From Augochlora pura (Eukaryota; Arthropoda; Insecta; Hymenoptera; Halictidae), in assembly GCF_028453695.1 (NCBI RefSeq), contig NC_135781.1, positions 3,918,779 through 3,982,778 of the forward strand: 64,000 nucleotides of DNA. The letters are read 5' to 3'. Below are positions 44,667 to 58,009 of this stretch, piece after piece; within the stretch, counting starts at the first letter, position 1; every line of letters begins with the position of its first letter. The position numbers and the translations under genes were made by a program. The notes below the pieces were generated by a model. It was not told the origin of the DNA. It did no database searches and was given only the letters and a program-made list of their open reading frames with translations.

Positions 44667-47600
44667 GTGAGAGATCTCGTTCCGCGGGAACGCGAACGTT
44701 TCCGCTCGCGCTCGCGCGCGATCCCTCGCCGCGGATCAGAAAAATCATCCTTCCGCTACATTCGCTCCCTGTACCGGGAACCGCGCGCACGCGGATACCG
44801 TTTCGAATAATGCCCGCTAAATCGAACCGATACCGTCTGCGCGCGCGGAACTCGGATCGAACGGATCGCGCTCGATCCGCATCCGTATCTATATTGCGAA
44901 CCGCGGCCGGAGCCTGTAATCGCGGAAAAATCGGTGCGCCGCCGCGGCTCTCTCACCATTTTTCGAGCGCGCGCGCGCAATTAACGGCGATCTACAGTTA
45001 GCTCTGCTTCGCGAACTTCTTTCACGTCGGGAATCAATTACGAAGAGGAGGAAGTATTTAATAGGAAACGATAATCGAGCGATGTGAAAGGCTTCTGCGG
45101 GATTCCTGATCGCGGAGAAATGGTAGCGATCCCGCGGATTTTTCGCCGTGGGAATGCAATCGGCATCGATTCGGAGAAACGTTCGCTGGAATCTATCGGC
45201 GCCGGGAATATATCGCGGAATATTTAACGCTCGATCGAACGATATTTCATGTACAGCTAGGTTTACTGCGGCCAGCGAACGGAGACTCGTCTTCGGAAAG
45301 AAATTATTATATAATTATTATTATTAGCGTGCACCGGATGTATGAGTTCTGCAAGGAAACGAGTCCAATTTGTTTGTTTGTTGAATTTCTGAAATGCGCG
45401 AAAATAACGGATGAAAATTGTTCGATTTCGATCTTGTCTTCTCTTTATGCTTACCTGAGGATTTCATTGAGTCCTGATATTTTTGACAAATATTTGTCTC
45501 TAATGAACGCGTGCATACGTATTGAAATAATATTTTATAGCAGTATATATAATATTTTATATATATATATAATATGTTTTCGATTTTTTTCTTCTTGGGT
45601 GTAGGATTAAGGAAACGCCAATGGATTCGTCTAAAATTAGAGTTTATTAAATTTTTTTGTATGATTTTCCCCTTTTTTCTAGCCCTATTTACAACTTATA
45701 TACTAACCTAAAATTAGAGAATCGTCAATTAAACGTTCCTGCTTTCTTCAGTTTTCATATCGCACAGTTTAAGGTTAGAAATTACTTTTCTAAGTTCTTC
45801 CGCGCCAGTGGCGCCGTTCCTCACGCGTCCGACCCTTAGCGGCGCGTACACGAAGCTTTCATGTATATTTAATGTTTTGTGAGAGATCACGATTTATTTA
45901 ATACGATTAGTGCAATAAATGCAATGAGTGCAATGAATACGATAAATTTATTATATTTATCGCACTGATCGTATTTATTGCATTCTTCTATAACTTGTTC
46001 ACAAGACGACGTATACGTCTTAATTATATCAAATCTCAAAGATAATCAATAAAATATCGATGACAGCTAACAGCGCCATTAGCCCGCGATATCGAAGTAA
46101 ATGGCTCGGAAATTGCCCGCGAATAGATACTTAAGAAAACCGTTCGACGTACAGAGATGTAACATAACAATTTATTTGGAAGATAATCGAGACGTTTTAT
46201 CGCCTGGTTCGAGGAACGCGGCCGAAGAATTCCACGCCTGGCTGATACGTTTACGAGGCACCTTTCTGGAAACGATTACTTCCGAAAACACCGCGACAAA
46301 CAAGAGAACGGCAAACAAGATTCTCGACCGTGCGACAACGCAAAGCTCCGCGGTACCGTGGATCTCTCCGACTAGGTTTCGCGCAGTTATCTAACTCGTC
46401 CGCGGATTAGTCGGAGCCAACGTCTGTGCACCGTGGCGCAAACATTCGTACCGGCGTTCGCATAATCTTCCTACGACCCTGTTACCGTCTTCGCGCCGCG
46501 GCCTTTATTCGCCCCGGTTACGCAATCCGAGAGGAAGACGTTCCGACGTTTGTTTCCGGCTCGGATAGTCCACGGCTCCGCAGCTCTTTCGGTGCTTCGT
46601 CACGTGAAGAACTTATTCAATTTCGCATTCGCGATGTTTTTTCCGCCGTTTTATCAGTGTTACTCGCCGCGTGTTTCCGACTGGTTCGTTATCGGGGTAC
46701 GCGGCCGACGCGGAGAAGAAAATGCCTGGTACACGTTGCCGATTCGGAAGATAAAGGCAAACGGCTGACGTCGTCGCGCGGCAATGATGTCATCGATCGA
46801 GATCGTCGGACGGAATTGTGCGGCGGCAAAGGTGACCGTAGGCGGCGAACGCAAGTACGCGTTTTCTGAAAGTTCACGCGACGCGGTGCCTCGGTTAACG
46901 CTGGAATTACCAACGCGGTCGAGAGGGCTGTATTTTTCTGTTTCCACACATTCTGATATTATAAGATTATTTCTCGGGGAAATTTTTAAATACGCTTCAT
47001 CGTCCGAGCATATATCATCTTAGAAATCGTAAATTAGAATTAATCGAATATTACCATTGTTAGGAGACAATAACTATTTATTTATACCCAACAAATAGGT
47101 TTAATACAAAAATCAATCTAACAAATCTAAAAATCTTTAATCTTGAACTTATTTCGCCATTTTTGGGCGTTATTATTTTTACCGAGATGAATCGTGTAAG
47201 CGATCGAATGAGAGAACATTTTATAACATTTTTTAAATAATAAAAGCTTTAATTGACAGTTTAAATAGTGAAAAGTATTACAATGTTATTCCCATAACTA
47301 TATATAATAATAATTCTAACTAATTCGTAATAATTCTATGAATTTATTTATTGAATATATACAGCAAGTCACTGATTAATTATGAAATTACGAAAAACAG
47401 TAAAAAATACCTTTGCCTTTTCACCTTTATTTTTAATATACATTAGTGTCATCAAGAGCTCGGTAGTTCCAGTGTTAAAAATTCTACCCCGTACATAACC
47501 TAATTTTCATTATTAAAACAATACTAACAAATTACATTTACATGCGTTACATGCGTGACCGTTCATCCCATTGTACGGACAGCCTTCGCGCCGCGTCACG

Positions 47601-48919
47601 GAAAGTCATATCAGTTAAACCGCGCGCAATTTTCACGAACCCGAGCGAATTATCGCGGCACCGCGATCCCTTCGAGTTTTCGAGATTGCGCAATCGGTCG
47701 CGGGGCCGCCGGTCAATGACAAATCTAAATTGAATCGAGTAAACGAGGGAACGACGGAGCAGCACGGATCAAACGAAACGAACCGAGGAAAAACGAATCT
47801 CTCGCTTCAGTTGAACTCTCTCGCGCGGCGAGGATCTTTAACGGGCACGGCCGCGGTGAATTTCCTTCGCGGGATGCCGCGGTATCAAACGGAAAATCCG
47901 CGATCGGGCCGCCGGTCGACGGGCGTCTGATGGAAAGCCGCGCGGCGGGTCCGTTCCGAGAACTCCCCGGCCACCCGGCCGTCTCCTTCGATCCGTCGAT
48001 CAGAAGCGGAGAGGGTGATCTCCGCGCCAGCAGACGAGGAAGGCGTCGCGTCGGATAAAAAGCGCGCGCGTCTCACCGGCGACCGGCCGTCGAACCTCGC
48101 GGGATCGATACATCGCGAAGACGCGGTTCGCCCGCGTACCATATTATTTCCACCGGCGCTTCTTTTCTCGAGGGGGGGAGAGCCCCCGCGCGCGCATCGG
48201 TTCCCCCGTAAAAACATTAATTGGATAAGATTCTCGAGGTGTGATTCGCTTCCTACTCGTTTCGCGGGGCCGCTCCCACGAGAGAGGAGGATCGCCGGAG
48301 TCGGGAGCCCGGAGTCCGCGGAGTCTCATCGGCAGCGTCATCGGCGTACCGAGGCACGTACGACGCCGCGCGCGCCCCGGCTTCAATGCCAATGTTTCCG
48401 CATTCTGGAATCTTATTTGCGAAATATTCGCCTGGCCGGCAAAAATTTCGCCGCCGCAGGCGATTCGAATTTTCCGACGGACGGCGCGGTTCCTCGCGAC
48501 CGCGCCGCGTTCGAATCCCCTGAAGCTGTCTGCTAAGTCGATGACGTAGTTCTCTTTTTTTTTAAATGTTCAACCTCTTGCCGTATCACGGTCTTTATAG
48601 TTACAAGTATGAGCTTATTTTAATAATTTCCTAGAGGAGGAACGACGATTTGTGTGTACTTTTTTATTTGTATATGTTTGATTGAATATATAAATATGAG
48701 CGACAAGGAATTTTACTTTATTTATTCTTTATATTTATTTATTTTTTTTTATTTATTATTTTATATATAAATAGAACGTAATTGAATTCGTATTTGAGAG
48801 ATTATTGCTAGAAATCATCGTCGCGAGATGAGAACTCGTCAAAGTATGGTAAGGGATTAAGGTCAACTCTCATTGGTCATTGGTGACCTCGTTGGAGGAT
48901 TCGTGTAATTAAATAAAAT
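44667..48919. other. Alternating CpG islands and AT-rich DNA, no gene seen
   Basis: CpG islands at 44,670-45,250, 46,090-46,950 and 47,540-48,540 alternate with AT-rich DNA (45,300-46,080 and 46,980-47,540), the former with an (AT)n run near 45,555 and GATACGAT-type repeats of AATAAATGCAATGAGTGC at 45,915-45,950. Bases 48,560-48,920 are AT-rich. Open frames up to 173 codons are arginine/proline-rich and overlap on both strands. Confidence 0.45.
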
Positions 48920-49138
48920 TTTAGATGTGACAAATCCAAAACTATTTTCGATGACTCGCGAAATTTATATATTTTATACTTATTGCTGCAATTTATACTT
49001 ACGAAATTGGGTCTATATAACAGTCACACTTTGAACAGTTTTTTAAAAATAAACAGATTTGATAGGTTAACAATTTTATTAGAATATTGTGTGATAATCT
49101 TGAGTGGTGCGTCAGAGTCACCGCTCAGGTGCAAAGGG
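48920..49138. mobile_element. TTAA-type MITE, family P2 partial copy
   Basis: The right end CCGCTCAGGTGCAAAGGG is followed by TTAA (49,139-49,142) and preceded by GGTGCGTCAGAGTCA, matching GGTGCCTCAGAGTCATCGCT of the 8,729-8,963 element. GTTAACAATTTT is also shared. The left terminal repeat is not recognisable, so the copy is degraded and its left limit is approximate. Confidence 0.6.
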
Positions 49139-49142
49139 TTAA

Positions 49143-50459
49143 ATTGTGATTACAAATATTACACATATTAGATATATTTATGTATACACAATTATAAAAT
49201 TATAAATATAATTACAGTTAAATTATAGATACAATTATAATTGAATTACAAATTATAATTATAATTTAACTCAACTGTCTAATATTGTACAAGCTCATTC
49301 AAAATAGATATTATCTAGACTCATTTACATAAATAAATTATATACCTGGATTTTTTATTTTAACTTGCATTTAACGAGCAATCAAGAAATTTGCTAATAT
49401 ATTCTTATATTAAATGGTTACAAATCTCAAAGACCTTTTACTCCGTTTAATAGATTTCACTATCATAATTCTATAAAGAGAGATACGAATCACTGAAGAC
49501 ACCTATGTACCGACATGCAAGCCGGATAAAACAATATCGACACGATAAACGCTTCATTAACACGTAATCTGATCCCCAGCGAAGCCGAAGCAACCCGATC
49601 GTCCTCAAAACGAAGCTCTCGTCTCGCCGGTCGTCGAGCGTTGCGTGCAGACAAGCGAGATCGCGGCGAATCATCGAAACTCTCCCCGCCTGATTGGGAA
49701 TGTACAGGGACGACCGGCTCTGAAAAAGTTCGCGTGCGGCCACGGTGACCTCGGTGAACCGTGCTTTCGCCGGAGCCCGTAGAACGCCGCGCGGTCTCTC
49801 CCCCCCGGCTCGCCGCAGCGAGCACTTTTACCGGCGACGTTGAACTTTATCGCAGGCTCGCTCGCGTTGATTTATGGCAGCTGCGAGCGCGGCCGAAGAA
49901 GCTTCCGTCGTCGGCGTCCGCGCCGGCCAGGAAACGACTTCCTCGGAGCGGAGGCGCGCCTCGTACCAAAAATATCGCGCCTCGCGAAAGGTCAGCTCCG
50001 CGCCGCTTCGACCCGGCGTGTCATCGCCGCGCGGAGCCGAGCGGAGCAAAACGGAGGAGAGGAAATAATGTGGGAACCGAGAGCGTTCGCTCGAGCAACG
50101 CGGTGGCAGTCGTCGCTGCCACGGAATCAACCTTTCCGTATTCATCACCGAATCGGTAACGCGATTTCGACACGCGACCTCTGTTGATCGATCCTCGGCC
50201 GTCGAGTATGGTTCACTGAAACAATTCTGATTGCATTCGTTAACGCGCGCGCTCGCGCCTGCGTTTGCAACAATCGGCTTGACAGACGTCTTCTGCGTTA
50301 ATCGTGAATGATAGGCAGGTGCTGCGTCAGTGTTGGCTAATGTGTCTTTCGGATGACGGCGGATGAAGATTAATGAATCCAATTTTCTATCGACACTGTG
50401 GAATATAATATTCAATGGGGTTTGCTCGGATAACTGTTTTGCTAAATGAGAATTTAGCT
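49143..50459. other. AT-rich DNA then CpG island, no gene supported
   Basis: Bases 49,143-49,470 are AT-rich. Bases 49,560-50,340 are CpG-rich. Minus-strand frames of 90-195 codons overlap one another here; none has a recognisable domain. Confidence 0.45.
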
Positions 50460-50900
50460 AGACATTATTCGAACGAGATTTTATTTCAAGGAGAATTCAG
50501 CTGATTAATTTTATTCGAATGAGAATGATGTTAAATAAGATTTTATTCAAATAGAATTCTTATTCGACTGAGAATAGAAAGATATTTAATAAATTAAAAT
50601 ATAAAATATTCGAATGATAATTCAATTGAATAAGATTTTATTCAAAGAAAATTTTTATTCGACTGAGAATTCAATTCAATAAGATTTTATTCAAAGAAAA
50701 TTTTTATTCGACTGAGAATTCAATTCAATAAAATTTTATTCAAATAAAAATTTATTCGAATGAGAATTCAATTGAATAAGATTTTATTCGAATAGAATTT
50801 TATTCGAATGAGAATTCAATTGAATAAGATTTTATTCAAATAAAATTTTTATTCGACAGAGAATTCAATTGAGCAAGATTTTATTCGCGTAAAGAATTCA
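50460..50900 (+). repeat. 48-bp TTATTCRA tandem array
   Basis: About eight to nine units of about 48 bp. Each pairs a GAGAATTCAATTGAATAAGA block with TTTTATTCRAAT and AATTTTTATTCGAMT blocks. The best-preserved units are at 50,640-50,870; both ends fade. Looser clusters of the same words occur at 248-358, 5,787-5,880 and 53,520-53,680. Confidence 0.75.
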
Positions 50901-53168
50901 TTCACATCTATTAAAATTAATTTACAATAAAACCGGATAAGTACAATATGAATAAATAAACTAGAATAAAAAAAAATAACCTAGATAAAAATAACCTAGA
51001 AGAATTCAAGAACATCGATGTGATATTCTCAGTTCAATAAAATGATTAAAAATTAAAGAGATTTCTGCGTGATACTTTCCGAAATCGTTGCAAAGAATTT
51101 TTATTTTACACGAAGATCCGCGATCGAACGATCGGGCGCGCCGTTCAGCGTAGCGAAGCGAACGTTTCCTATTTGCACAAATGACTTTTCCAATCGAGAA
51201 CAAGTGCGGAAACAATAACTAAAACGATGAGTAACCGTGTACACTGTACACGGGCTAAAGAGATGAACGCCGGAACGGTATCGATCATCCGCGAGTAATT
51301 GAAAATCCTTGTTTGGCCGTTGATAGGGGGACATTATCTGATAAGATGCACGGCGGATAGACTATCCCCGTAGTTCCTCATTGGCCGGCCTAAAGCCTTC
51401 CAAAGAGGAAAGGTAAATGCACGGTTCCGCGGCGCGGAAGAAATCCGCGAAATCGTTGCGTTTTGCGGAAAGCGGTCGTAAACGGTGGGACGGTTCGCGA
51501 TCCATCGGCGATGGTAACTCGCTCGGCCGTGCCGGCAGGCGCTATAAAATTAAACGCACTAAGGAAATCCTCCCGGATGATCTACGGCCGGACAACAGCC
51601 GGAAGTTGAACGTGACGGATGGTCGTTCGTGCCGGATCAGGCTGAAAGCGATTTCCGACGAAAACGTACGCCCGGTGTTTTAGGACGCCTTCTGCCTTTT
51701 GCTTTTCGTCGCTTCGATCGGCGAGGCACGGGGAAAGCCGGTTAGGCTACGGAGACCGTTGAGAGCGCTGAAGGCCGTGAAGCTGCAACAAGTTGGACCG
51801 CCGCGAAGCCGCGTTACGGTCGACAACTTTGAAAAAGATCGATGCCGGGAGAAATCTCTTTAGAAGCGTATCTTCGGCGCCGATCTGCCTTTCAAATAAT
51901 TCCGGGGAAAATCGGCGGCTGCGTAAACCGAAGATTGAAAGTCGGACTACAACTGTCGTACTTTGGCTCGAATCGTTTTGCCTGCTTTGCTGGATATTTG
52001 AAAATTACATCACGCGACTTTTCAACAAAGTTATATATATACGTCGATAGAGTTTTAAATGTAATTTCATTTATTTCGTTTTCAATTGTTCAACCCTTTT
52101 ATGACGGTGGCTGTATCGATTTAAATCGTTCACGTAATTACTCAATTACGAATTAAACAGAATGAATTACTGTTATATAGTCTGCAACGCCGTGGACCAT
52201 TTTTTTAAAAATTGTAAAAATTGCAGGAAGCTGAAGCTATACAAATTAAAAAATATAAAAAAACTGCGAGGATAGTTTGCAATAAAATGTTCAATAATTC
52301 CGAGGGCCATAAACATTATAAAAATCAAAAACTTTAAGATCAATTAGCTGCATAAAACGATAAATAAATACAGTTATTACAAAGAACGAAATAATTAGAC
52401 TTAAAAATTCCTAATACCATTAAAAAGGTAATAGAACATAAAAACCTGCAAAGATACGAGAAAAATTCTGAAGAACAATGTATCAATGTCTCAAGACTGC
52501 AAAAGACGAAATAATTAGACATAATAAGAATTCTTAAGAAATAATATAAATTCTCAAAAATAATAAAAAAAAAACAAAGCTCTCCATATCGACTCTTTAG
52601 GACCATAACTCCGCCGTGATTCCACGACGTCCGCGGAAACCGGATAAAAGTCCGCGCGGACCGTGAGTCCGGTTGCGCGGAAAGCATTACGGCATCGCCG
52701 TTTCTTCGGCGACCCTTCGAAAAACGTTTCGCGTTTGCGGGCAGGTGCAAAACACGTCGTCGGACAGAGAGCCGGCTCGAATGAAAATCTTGCCCATCGC
52801 CGCGGCTTTTCGTGATGTAACCGGGCGAATCAGAGTGTGAGATTGCCTGGTAAAAAGCGATTTCGCAACCGGCGGCCGGCTAACGAGAATCGGGTCCCGC
52901 TGCGCGCCTCCCTTATCGAATATTCCGCGCGGCGCGGCGCGGCGCGGCCGCTCGCCGGACGCGAGAACAGGAGAAGAACGGGACAGGAACGGGTGTTTAC
53001 ACGTCGCATTACGCGCAAATAACATAACCACAGGTTGGAATGAGTTTCCACGCAAGGTTCTTGCGTACACGCTTGCCACGGCGTAGCGAAGGCGAAACGC
53101 GAAACGAGCGCGAGGGTCCGAGGGAGGATCGATCAATGAAACGAGTTGCGCCTTGCGCGCTCGATCGG

Positions 53169-53207
<39 letters not shown>

Positions 53208-53500
53208 CCTGCCGCGCATGTTTCGATCGTATGATCGATCCCGTCGAACCCGATCCCCACGGTTCATCGGCTGTGTTCGTCTAGGCTCGCTGCGGTTTCA
53301 ATTAGAACACACGGGTATTAAAATCCCCCGACGGTTAACCGACGAGAAACGGCCGGTCGCCACGCGAGTAACAGGCGAGACGGGCAAGCTCGCGCTTGCG
53401 TCCTGTCGGGTAAGTGCCGGGAATTGTATAATAAAACGGAAAATATTGATTTAGTTTATTCGTTTCGTCGCCTTCGGCGCAGGGCTCGGCTGCGTTTTAT
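50901..53500. other. Two CpG islands in AT-rich DNA
   Basis: Bases 51,110-52,000 and 52,600-53,450 are CpG-rich. A 19-base inverted repeat CCGTGTACACTGTACACGG lies at 51,235-51,253. A (CT)n tract lies at 53,169-53,207 and a (GGCGC)n run at about 52,930-52,948. An 88-codon frame at 51,417-51,683 is lysine/arginine-rich and unrecognised. No gene supported. Confidence 0.45.
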
Positions 53501-55379
53501 TAGGATGAGAGATTACGATTATGGAATAAGATCTTAGTCGTCGTTATGGAATAATCGAGGCGAATAAAAATCTAGATAACAATTTAGTCGGATAAGATTC
53601 TATTCAAATGGAAATTCAATTTAATAAAACGTTATTTGTTAACAGAATAAGAATTTATTTCCACAGGAATTAATTCGGGAGATAAATGTCAATTTCTCAT
53701 TTCATGACAAGGTTATGTCTAATTTTTACAATTAACAATATAATAACAATAATAGTTTATTAGATGAATTACTAGCATCATTGTCTGAACAATCTTACAA
53801 TTTATTCGAACAGAATTAATTATCGTACTTAATACACAATATTCGTAATTAATACGCAGAAAAATCATTTAAGAATAATGGAATAATTGTTACTCGAATA
53901 AAATATCCACCTAAAAACAATCTATTCATATTACTATTTTACACGAATATTTATTATAGCGTTTCCCATGAGCACTTTCCAATACAAATTTATCTCCATC
54001 CGCGAACGTTCGAACGCTTCAATGGACGTCCCTGCGTGTCAATAGTTCACCAACGGCACGAACCGTGCTAAAAATGATTTTCGTTCCTACCAACGCGGGC
54101 ATTCGAAACGAACAACTCCCGGTATTTATTTGACAGAGCGTACATAAAACGTGTACGCGAGTAGGCGAGCGCACGAGCGGACGCGTGCACGCGTGTTCAC
54201 GATCGTCGAGGTCGCACTCTCTCTTTCTCTCTCTCTCTCTTTTGCGGATCTCCTGCAACGTGATATTAACCCTTCAACGCGGTTCGACGTATTAAGTTGC
54301 GTCCCACTTTTCTAGGCCTAAGTGCCCGGCGAAGACAATCGGTTTTTCGATGTGCAAATCGCCACCGGCCCGAGGCTGCATAATGAATCGCGCGCGCGCG
54401 CGTGTGTCGCAATCGAGCGCCGGCAAACCCGTGGCTAGCCGCTCGGAAAATTGCCGAACTTCTGTCTGCCTTCCTGCGGCCTCGATTCCGATCGAACGCG
54501 GGATCGAACGCGGGATCGAGACGCTTCGATTCAATGGACCGCTCTTCCAAGAAACTCCTGGAAAAATACTTGCGCGTAAATGGCCGTGGACGGTGGTTTT
54601 CCTGGCGAGAAGCCTGGACTTTCTTCTCCAAACTCCATCGTTCCCGGCGACCTCTCAGGAATCGTTGTGGACAATTTCAAGGGCGACTTAACAAACGCAA
54701 ACACCGTGTATAAATAAAATACTTATCCTTCGGAGTAAATATAGACTGGCATGGCATTCCTTTCTCCAGTTGTGACTTATCCGCGATAAACCGTTGCGAA
54801 AGCCGCGCTGCTCGAAATGTCCATTAGCGAAATTCTGCAGTCTCGAAATAAATAAAGACGTGGAAGAAAGAAAAATTGTCACGTTGGATGGGGAACGTTA
54901 TTAACCATAGTCGCATGGGGTGGATGTTTAACATGTCAGCTATCTCTGTAAATGTTGAAAATGGTGAACAAATGTTACGATATAAATATATTCATAGATG
55001 AATGAAAAACTGATAGCTAAGAATTATTCACGGCTCAGATTCCGTAGATTAGAATTTAATAAAGGCAACTATTTAAGTAACCAAAAAGTCGACGAAGTGC
55101 AATACAGAATTCGCAATAGCGCATCTCTGAATTCATAACGTGTAAAATTTGCTTTAAAAGGACCCTAAAAATAAAACATTTATATAATGTTCTAGATATC
55201 ATAACGAAGCGAATGTATAAAAGAATGCAAGGGGTTGATCGCTGCCAATTAACGATTATATTTTTAAAAAATATTATATCAACTACTGACCTAATTTTCC
55301 AAGCAAACGACACTCGTATTATATGGGATACGATAAAGTTTAACCTCAAATTATTCGAAAGTACCTAGACATCTGTGTA
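53501..55379. other. TTATTC-type repeats, CpG island, AT-rich DNA
   Basis: Bases 53,520-53,680 carry diverged TTATTCRA/GGAATAAG words. Bases 54,000-54,900 are CpG-rich with (CT)n near 54,218-54,241 and a tandem CGATCGAACGCGGGAT-like word at 54,490-54,515. Bases 54,950-55,380 are AT-rich. No gene seen. Confidence 0.45.
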
Positions 55380-57426
55380 ACCACCCTTGACGGAGCTAAA
55401 AAGAGTCGGCCAGCCGCGCGCACGAAAAAAACAGCGCGATCTTTTCGAGTGAGTCAGCCCACCGGCCACGGAATAAAACGATATTTATCATGCAAATCGG
55501 CCGGTCGGCGGGGACCGATCCAGTATAACCAATAAATTCGAGAACGACAATGGGGCTAGGTGGGCAGGGGAAAGAGCAGACCTGTCCGCTTCGTAAACGA
55601 CCAATCATTCCGTAGCGGTGACGCGACGTCGCCGCAACAAAAGAACCACCGCGCGCCGCTTAGATAAAAATACCAATTAATAATCCGCGTACAAGGTTCC
55701 ACACTTTCGAGCGGCACGAGGTATCGCAGCGATTCGAATCTTCCCGCGTCAAGGACGGGGGCTTTTAGGCGAAGAAAGCGGCCCGCGACGGATTAGCCTG
55801 CACGGGTGACGCAATCCCCTGCAATCCGTGTTAACCGCGCGGACTCTTGTCGCGCTCGACAAGCCGGAGATCTTTGGTAAATATTGGAAAATGTCGCGCG
55901 GTCGAAAGTCTGTCTCGTTAGCTGGCTGGCGGCTCTGCGCGCGAGAGATAAAAATTAAGCGCACTTATTACAAAGAACGGAGACCACCAGGGAACTTCTT
56001 TGTTCTTTTAACCCTTTGCGCTGCGATTTCTTTTCACGTTGCTTAATGCTTGTCTGTGACTAATAGATTCCCACGTCAGACTTTGCTATTCGACAGCCTT
56101 TATTATAGCGTTTAAATATTGGCAATAGAATAAAAATTATATTAAAATTATTTCATATTTCAATTCAATATGACAAATTATATTAATAACATAATATATA
56201 GTAATAAAAAGTATGAATGTGTTAAAATTTTCATAACAAGTCTGCAAAGATATTGTAGAGCAATTTTAGTAGCACGAGCATTATACAGGCTAAGTCTCGT
56301 AACACGACATCGTAAAAAGATCATAAAATACTGGAAAAAATATTTCCGATAAAAGTTGCATAATTAACAGGGAGAGATCGACTATTTCTCTCTTTTATTA
56401 AAACAAGAAGGTCACCAGTGAACGTTTTACACGGAATCGTTTACATTTCCCGTCCGGTGAAATCACGCGACATTCGAATAGTATTTTGATTACGCGACGT
56501 TAGTATGCCTCCACCTCGATTCGCTAGAAATTCCACCCACGCGGCCTCGTGTCGGTTCCCGTGGCAAACGTCGACCTTCGATTCCGAAACGATCGGTTAA
56601 CGTTCCGCGTATCGCGAGCCTTCGACGCCATAAATTCGACCGCGAAATCCAATCAAAGCTATCGCCGGCACGGATCGGCGGGTACAGCGTCGTCGCGCCG
56701 GCTCGCGTCGCGACGGGCCGAAAGATCAAACAGATATTAATGCGGGAGGTAACAATGGAATGGAGAGTACTTCCTGTTCGCGTCGCGCGAAGACGCGGGC
56801 CCGCGCGCGCGGCTTGACTCACGGCAACACCGTTGACACACACGCCGCGGCTGATTAATCGCCGGCCAACATGTTCGTCGATAGCGCGCGTCATACCGCG
56901 ATTAATAGTTCGCGACCTTCGAGTGACGGAGCTCTTTTGCCACGCTCTACCCGGCTGGGCTCCATCTCGGCGAAGCCCCGTGTCATTGTTCGCGTCCGAG
57001 GAACGCCGGCTGGAACGTCGCGCGCGAGGGAAACTCGAAATGTTAGGCCGCCTTCGAAATCGCTGACCTTTCCGAAACTATTTTCGAGGCAGATGCAACG
57101 GGAATCGTTGCTGTTGCAGAGAAACGACTGAATCTCTTTTCATGATTTCATTCGGCGAAATGATTATATATTCACATTTCTCTTAAAAATTTTTATTTTT
57201 TTTTAAATATATTGTTAGAGAAAATTACAGCAGAGAAAAGTTTCGGATAAAAATTGATCAACTTTGATTAACGATAATTCCGCGAAAAGACATCGTAGGG
57301 TGATGATTTTTATTTCGAATTAAAGCTTGAAATCTGTACTTTAAGACAGTATTTCTAGATTTTAAGTTTAATGCACCCTAATCACTGTAACTTTTTAAAT
57401 GTGAGACCGTGTTTGTCATATTAAAA
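55380..57426. other. CpG islands with AT-rich spacer
   Basis: Bases 55,380-56,040 and 56,440-57,130 are CpG-rich; 56,050-56,440 is AT-rich. A perfect octamer ATGCAAAT lies at 55,490-55,497. A TTAACCCTTTGCGC word at about 56,009 resembles a P2 element tip but has no partner. No gene seen. Confidence 0.45.
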
Positions 57427-57775
57427 ATTGCAAAATTTGACGAAATGCCCAGGCTCTATAAAATTTTTATTCGGGATGCCGTTTAGGGTGTCACGAAGCT
57501 CGATTCTTCCTCTTTAATTGAAAAAAAAATAATTGAGGCTGCGATTTTTTCTCGCAGAGTTACAGCTCTTTAAAGTAACCCTTGCTAATCCCATGGAAAA
57601 GGGTGCTTCTCAAAGCGACTACTCGATGCGTCACTTTGAAATACTGTAACTTTGCGAGAAAAAATCGTAGCCAAGTTCCTTTTTTTTTAAATTAAAGGAG
57701 AAGGATCGAACTTTATTCTACTGTAAACGGCATCTTCGAAAAAAATTTTACGAAGTCTGTGCATTTTGTCAAACT
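57427..57775 (-). mobile_element. Fold-back MITE, family B copy 2
   Basis: Arms pair over most of the length: ATTGCAAAATTTGACGAAAT and GGATGCCGTTT on the left against AAACGGCATC and ATTTTGTCAAA on the right, with CTCTTTAATT, GCTGCGATTTTTTCTCGC and TTACAG mirrored inside. It matches the 39,481-39,815 element in reversed orientation, most clearly in the core (GATGCGTC, AAAGGGTG). No ORF. It is the more complete of the two copies. Confidence 0.8.
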
Positions 57776-58009
57776 TGACTGTTGCGATCTCTTTAAAACG
57801 GGTATTTAAAACTATTACAATATAAGATTAAAATGTATTGAAATGGCACTTTTATTTTTTAATATTTCACTGATATTTATCTATTTATCTATTTACTTAA
57901 CCAATTAATTTTTCGAAGAATAATAATAAATAATAAATTGTATTTTTGGTTGCGGTAAAGTGAAGTATATCTCAAACGAGAATTGGTTGAAACCCTATGA
58001 TTTTCCAAG
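57776..58009. other. AT-rich DNA, nothing seen
   Basis: The segment is A/T-rich with short repeats (ATTTATCTATTTATCTATTTA) and no gene. Confidence 0.45.

Noticed and set aside
44085..44810. 241-codon open frame, longest in the window
   Set aside because: CpG-rich DNA with few stops; arginine-rich, no domain, overlapped by other frames. Only the 41-base splice-bounded part is kept, as a weak candidate.
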